A stretch of 64,000 nt of DNA from JAHWKS01 sp964458385 (GTDB lineage Bacteria; Planctomycetota; Planctomycetia; Pirellulales; Pirellulaceae): assembly GCA_964458385.1 (NCBI GenBank), contig CAYWIS010000005.1:7267-71266 (forward strand). The letters are read 5' to 3'. The notes below the pieces were generated by a model. It did not search any database and was not told the origin of the DNA. It was given only the letters and a program-made list of their open reading frames with translations. Shown in pieces: positions 60,087 to 64,000 of the stretch; positions within the stretch are counted from its first letter, which is position 1, and every line of letters begins with the position of its first letter. The translations under genes were made by a program, and so were the position numbers.

Positions 60087-61778
60087 CTACGGGCTCTCGG
60101 CGCTACGTATTCGCTGGATGTAGTACTTCAACCCGGGAAAGAAGAAGCACGCTGCAGAAATGACGCCAAAGATGAGGTGGGCGTGGTCAGGCTGCCACGC
60201 CATCAGCCCCGCGGCGCCAAAAAGTGCGATTGCCTGGAGATAGAACTGCCCCGACAAAATACCGGCCTTTGCCATAAACACCATTCCGCTCACCAACGCT
60301 AACACCGGCGAGAGCCGAAGCACGGGCATTTCGAGCCAGTATTCCAGTGGAAAAAGAAGCGTGATGCAAACCATCGCGCCGGCCCAGACATGGGCAATCT
60401 GACGCTCGACAAAAGTCACAGGTCCCATGCGGCGGCGCAGCGCCCAAAAAACCGCTGCCCACGTCCACAGGGCGGCCAACCATAGCGCGGCGTAATACCA
60501 ACGGTCGCTCTGATGGGTGAATCCTGCCCAATACATCAGATTCGTAGCAAGGCACACGGCAAACAGCACCAAGCTGTGCCACATCCACAGGAGACCCCAG
60601 TTCTCCAAGAGGATAGCGTGGTGCGTTTCTCGAAACCATCGCGATACGATTTGACCAAACCGACCGCTACGCGCCGCAATTGATTCGTCGTTCAGGTACG
60701 CATCCAAATCGTCAGCCAATGCCGCCGCCGTCGGATACCGCAAGTCGGGCGGCTTCTGCAAACAATGTAACGCGATCATTTCCAAATCGCGGTCAGCTTT
60801 TGGGTTAAGCAGGCGTGGGGGAGGCGGATCCTGCTCTAAAACCAGTAGCACCGTGTCGAGAGGCGATGCGGCTTGGAATGGTGGGCGCCCGGTCAGCATG
60901 TGATAGAGAATCGTGCCCAGGCTGTAAACATCACTGGCCGGGCCGACCTGTCCCCGGTTGCCGGCGGCCTGTTCCGGCGCCATGTACGCGGGCGTTCCCA
61001 GTACGGCGCCTGTCTTGGTCAGGCTTGCTGCGTCGGCCACTTGTTTGGCTAATCCAAAGTCAGTCACATGTGGCCGGCCATTCTCGTCGATGAGAATGTT
61101 CGACGGTTTCAGGTCGCGATGCAACACTCCCTGCTGATGCGCATAGTGAACTGCCTGGCAAACCTCGCGTAACAGTGTGGCGGCTTCCCGCGGCGGCATG
61201 GGCCCTTCGGCGAGCTTTTGGGCGAGCGTGTAGCCAGCGACGTACTTCATGCTAAAAAACGGCCGCCCGTCGCATTCGCCCACCTCGTAGACCGGCACGA
61301 TGCCAGGGTGGTCAAGGCGCGCGGCGGCGGATGCTTCGGCGCGGAACCTTGCTACGTCCGCCATCGATGCAAGCTGCCCACGCAGCACCATTTTCACGGC
61401 GACCTCGCGTCCAAGGCTGATCTGCCTTGCTCGGTAAACGACTCCCATCCCTCCTCGACCCAGTTCAGAGAGCAGTTCGTAATCGCCTAGCCAATACGGA
61501 AGCGGGAGCGGCGCCCAGGAAGCATGTTCATCGCGCTGGAGTTCGACGGGCGAGTCGACGGTATCGCCAATCTGACTCAAGTGACTGCCCAAGGCATCGG
61601 CAAGCATCACCGCGCCCCATAGGCGGCGCAGTTCCTCGGCAAGTTGCGGCTTGGCCGCAGCGACACGCTCAATATCGATCGTCTCGCCTTTTCGAGCTCG
61701 CTCGCTCAGTTCGTCCAAGAGGACGGCAAGCTCCAGGTCTCGCTCTTCGCCACTTACCGGCGCAGCACCGCTTTTCAT
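60087..61778 (-). CDS. Ser/Thr protein kinase with membrane-spanning tail
   Basis: A 563-residue Hanks-type kinase. The catalytic domain occupies about 100-370: GRGGMGVVYRARQ, the ATP lysine in VAVKMVLRG, HRDLKPSNILID, DFGLAKQ, and GTPAYMAPEQ. It ends at RYPTAAALADDLDAYLN. After it lie about six hydrophobic helices, from LLWMWHSLVLFAVCLATNLM on, so the kinase faces the cytoplasm and has no large sensor domain outside. The N-terminal 95 residues are helical, likely a binding region. ATG 61778 is chosen; the frame reaches 61874. A HEAT/TPR gene diverges 52 bases away and may be linked. Confidence 0.9.
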   Translation of the reverse strand: MKSGAAPVSGEERDLELAVLLDELSERARKGETIDIERVAAAKPQLAEELRRLWGAVMLADALGSHLSQIGDTVDSPVELQRDEHASWAPLPLPYWLGDYELLSELGRGGMGVVYRARQISLGREVAVKMVLRGQLASMADVARFRAEASAAARLDHPGIVPVYEVGECDGRPFFSMKYVAGYTLAQKLAEGPMPPREAATLLREVCQAVHYAHQQGVLHRDLKPSNILIDENGRPHVTDFGLAKQVADAASLTKTGAVLGTPAYMAPEQAAGNRGQVGPASDVYSLGTILYHMLTGRPPFQAASPLDTVLLVLEQDPPPPRLLNPKADRDLEMIALHCLQKPPDLRYPTAAALADDLDAYLNDESIAARSGRFGQIVSRWFRETHHAILLENWGLLWMWHSLVLFAVCLATNLMYWAGFTHQSDRWYYAALWLAALWTWAAVFWALRRRMGPVTFVERQIAHVWAGAMVCITLLFPLEYWLEMPVLRLSPVLALVSGMVFMAKAGILSGQFYLQAIALFGAAGLMAWQPDHAHLIFGVISAACFFFPGLKYYIQRIRSAESP

Positions 61779-61830
61779 ACTGGGGTGAATTGATTGAGAG
61801 GCTCTTGTCGGCGAATTAGAATCAAAACGA

Positions 61831-62571
61831 GTGAGAGATTGGTTCGTCGATCTCCCCAAGACGGCGAACGTCAACGGTGGTTTCCAATTTTCCGTACAAA
61901 GCGAGCGCGTGGACTTGTCTCCATCTCGATATCCGCTGCTTCTGCGTTTCTACCGCGAGTTTTTGGATCACGAGGACTCGGCAAGGTTTATTCGCGCAGT
62001 CACGTTGCACTACACCAGTGCGACGCTGGAGCGATTGAGCGTATCGTGCAACCGCGCCGTGCGACGGGCGGCCATCCTGGCGCTAGGGCTTACCGCCGAT
62101 TATACCGCGAACGCCGTCCTGGGACGCGCACTGAACGACCAGGATCGTGCTGTGCGCCTGTTAGCCGAGAATGGACTTAAAGCCGTATGGCGGCGCCAAG
62201 GAAGCGCCGCCCAACGACGCCAGTTGGATCGGGTGATTTGGGCGATTCGGTCGGGCGATTATACGAGTGCTGTGGCCGAGGCAGGCTCCCTGCTGCGGGC
62301 CGCCCCCAATATTGCGGAAGCTTGGCGGCAGCGAGGTCTGGCTTACTTTTATCAACGCCGATTCCGCGCGGCCTTGGGGGATTTCCGCCAGACATTGGAG
62401 TTAAATCCTTATCATTTTGCGGCCGCTGCGGCGATCGGGTATTGTCAGTGTGAGCTAAATGACCCCATTGCTGCGTTAGAGAGTTTCCGGCAAGCGCTGC
62501 TGATTAATCCTGGTATGGACGATGTTCGAGTCCAAGTGCAGGGACTGCAGCGAGCACTCGATCGTGGCTAA
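61831..62571 (+). CDS. HEAT- and TPR-repeat protein
   Basis: A 246-residue helical protein from GTG 61831, divergent from the kinase. The first half has HEAT-like helices (RRAAILALGLTADYTANAV, then LGRALNDQDRAVRLLAENGL), and the second half has TPR units, best seen in AWRQRGLAYFYQRRFRAALG, DFRQTLELNPYHF and ALESFRQALLINPG. No signal peptide. Such proteins are scaffolds. Shared promoter space with the kinase makes a functional link possible, for example as a target or adaptor, but that is inference. Confidence 0.75.
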   Translation: MRDWFVDLPKTANVNGGFQFSVQSERVDLSPSRYPLLLRFYREFLDHEDSARFIRAVTLHYTSATLERLSVSCNRAVRRAAILALGLTADYTANAVLGRALNDQDRAVRLLAENGLKAVWRRQGSAAQRRQLDRVIWAIRSGDYTSAVAEAGSLLRAAPNIAEAWRQRGLAYFYQRRFRAALGDFRQTLELNPYHFAAAAAIGYCQCELNDPIAALESFRQALLINPGMDDVRVQVQGLQRALDRG

Positions 62572-62658
62572 TGGAATAGAAATCGCCTTATTCGGTTAGG
62601 CGGAAGTGCGCCACGCGGGGCGGTGCAAAATCGCCCTCATCCCTTGCGGAGTGTTGCG

Positions 62659-63633
62659 ATGAGAAGAACTGTCTCTCGTAGGTCAGTTTTGTTGCGTGGC
62701 GTGGCGGCGGTTCCGTTGGCGGCGTTGGCCGCCAATGAACTCAGCAAAGCTCAAGAGCCGGCCACGGACTCTGACGCTTCCGCCCGCACGTTTCCAGGAG
62801 AAAATCCGATTGCGGTTTCGACCTACTCGTTTTGGCGATTTCAGGAAGGATTGAAACTGCCGATTGAGACGTGCATCGATTTGGCCGCCGAGTGGGGATT
62901 TGACGCCGTCGAAATCTTGCATGTCCAGATGGAGGAGCAAACAAACGCCTACCTGCAGAAGCTCAAACAACGAGCGTTCCTTCATGGTGTTGCCTTATGC
63001 GGGCTGTCGACGCATCAAGGCTTTGTCTCCCCCGACAAAGAAGTGCGAGATCGAAATATCCGCCACACGCAAGAATGCATTGAAGTGGCTTATCGGCTTG
63101 GAATCCCCATGATCCGCGTTAACACAGGGCGATGGGGAACAATTCGAAGTTTCGACGAGTTGATGAAAAACCGAGGTGTGGAGCCGACCCCCGACGGACG
63201 CACCGACGAAGAAGCTTTTGCTTGGGTTATCGACAGTCTCCAGCAATGCTTGCCCAAGGCAGAAGAATGCGGGGTGACACTGGCCCTGGAAAATCACTGG
63301 GGTTTAAGCCGGACGCCTGAGGCGATTCTCCGTATCGTGCGGCAAATTGGATCACCCTGGTTACGGGTCCTCATGGATACGGGCAACTTTTTGGAGGACC
63401 CTTACGAGGCGCTCGAGATGATTACGCCCGAAACAGTTTATGTACAAGCTAAGACGTATTTCGGCGGTGGTGTGTGGTACACCTTGGATTTGGACTACCC
63501 GAGAATCGCGAAAATCCTCAAGCGTCACAATTACCAGGGCTACGTCTCGTTGGAATTTGAAGGCCGCGAGAATTATCGCACCGCGATTCCCAAAAGCCTA
63601 ACGCTTCTTCGCCAGGCGTTTCAAACCGCGTAG
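62659..63633 (+). CDS. Tat-exported sugar phosphate isomerase/epimerase-like protein
   Basis: A 324-residue TIM-barrel protein of the AP-endonuclease-2/xylose isomerase-like family. The N-terminus is a twin-arginine type signal (SRRSVLLRGVAAVPLAALAA), so it acts outside the cytoplasm. Conserved metal-site segments are WGFDAVEILHVQ, IRVNTGRW, LALENHWGLS, VLMDTGNF, VYVQAKTYF and VSLEFEGRENY. Related planctomycete proteins are annotated as isomerases, but no reaction is shown. ATG 62659 is chosen with GGAG seven bases upstream; a longer frame exists from 62623. Stand-alone gene. Confidence 0.88.
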   Translation: MRRTVSRRSVLLRGVAAVPLAALAANELSKAQEPATDSDASARTFPGENPIAVSTYSFWRFQEGLKLPIETCIDLAAEWGFDAVEILHVQMEEQTNAYLQKLKQRAFLHGVALCGLSTHQGFVSPDKEVRDRNIRHTQECIEVAYRLGIPMIRVNTGRWGTIRSFDELMKNRGVEPTPDGRTDEEAFAWVIDSLQQCLPKAEECGVTLALENHWGLSRTPEAILRIVRQIGSPWLRVLMDTGNFLEDPYEALEMITPETVYVQAKTYFGGGVWYTLDLDYPRIAKILKRHNYQGYVSLEFEGRENYRTAIPKSLTLLRQAFQTA

Positions 63634-63851
63634 TCGATACGTTTTGACGCTTCGCATTGGCAGCGAGCTTACGACATGTTAGGCCTTGCGGTCTAGGGCG
63701 ACTTTTGCAGGCCCCTTGCGTTCTGCTGGTTGTTCTCTTTGTGCCGGTCGATACGAAGGAACGGGCGCTTGCGCTTCCGTTGACTCGGCCGCGAACGAGC
63801 CGACGTTGCATCGGAAGGTTGATTTCACGTTGGCGAGAAAGGAGTTATCGC

Positions 63852-64000
63852 GTGCTCTTGCCACCACCCCTTATGCAACGGATGTTTGCGTTGGATGCGG
63901 ATGAGAGCGTTTTGTTCTATCCGGCATCTTCGCTTCCAGGAATTATCGACAAAACACCAACGGCGACGCCTCCGATGATTGGGTCAGCATCGGCCGGTGA
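63852..64000 (+). CDS. start of an unrecognised gene, cut by the right edge
   Basis: A frame opens at GTG 63852, seven bases after an excellent ribosome site (AAAGGAG, 63838-63844), and runs to the window end without a stop (49 codons). The visible protein starts VLLPPPLMQRMFALDADESV and then continues with FYPASSLPGIIDK. I cannot assign a family from so little. The ribosome site and open frame make it more likely real than the minus-strand frame at 63679-63867. Confidence 0.45.
   Translation, partial: MLLPPPLMQRMFALDADESVLFYPASSLPGIIDKTPTATPPMIGSASAG

Noticed and set aside
63679..63867. 62-codon minus-strand frame at the right edge
   Set aside because: No ribosome site and it overlaps a better-supported plus-strand start at 63852.
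1..64000. CRISPR array, prophage, transposon or defence island
   Set aside because: I saw no regularly spaced repeats, integrase, transposase, terminal repeats or known defence genes on either strand.

Overview
The window is a stretch of a planctomycete chromosome, most likely from the Pirellulales side of the phylum. Several families are close to diagnostic: DUF1549/DUF1553 and DUF1501 proteins, a DUF1559 pilin-like protein with a small lipoprotein partner, BBP7-family outer-membrane barrels, an ECF sigma factor with a cysteine-free anti-sigma-like partner, a protein kinase with membrane-spanning tail, and many long spacers with single-gene units. The sequence is a draft: two 10-N placeholders (14055-14064 and 26975-26984) interrupt genes.

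Layout. 1-9629: acylphosphatase, a substrate-binding lipoprotein whose two halves are in swapped order, an acidic/arginine-block protein, a TIGR00300-type ornithine cyclodeaminase-like enzyme, an anchored trypsin-like protease, YqgE/AlgH, DUF1992 and an exported YwqK/MORN-repeat protein. 9630-19482: a YiiX-like lipoprotein, a two-core ABC-2 permease, and an operon of ECF sigma, membrane anti-sigma, coiled-coil protein, DUF1549/DUF1553 protein and DUF1501 protein. 19483-27689: a one-domain response regulator, a phosphoesterase, a VWA protein and a MacB/Dev-like exporter (ATPase, FtsX permease, HlyD adaptor). 27792-32418: HldE, sialidase-like protein, thioredoxin-like protein, TatD and a helical unknown. 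32535-41725: complex I membrane-arm genes nuoH-J-K-L-M-N, without nuoI, with enlarged J, L, M and N subunits. 42356-47630: glutamine synthetase with a strong terminator, the DUF1559/lipoprotein pair, an unknown lipoprotein, DUF2752 and FolE. 47790-55325: two BBP7 barrels, an archaeal-type glucose dehydrogenase homologue, a Wza-like export protein and a TPR protein. 55662-64000: UbiD decarboxylase, Gfo/Idh oxidoreductase followed by a radical SAM enzyme, a Ser/Thr kinase divergent from a HEAT/TPR protein, a Tat-exported sugar isomerase-like protein, and a gene start running off the right edge.

Most of this is housekeeping and envelope biology. I see no CRISPR array, prophage, insertion sequence, rRNA or tRNA. 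The strongest anomalies are the permuted binding protein (495-1556), the extra domains in the complex I subunits, the sigma-controlled DUF1549/1553-DUF1501 operon, and the Gfo/Idh-radical SAM pair. All functions are read from sequence motifs by eye; no database search was run.
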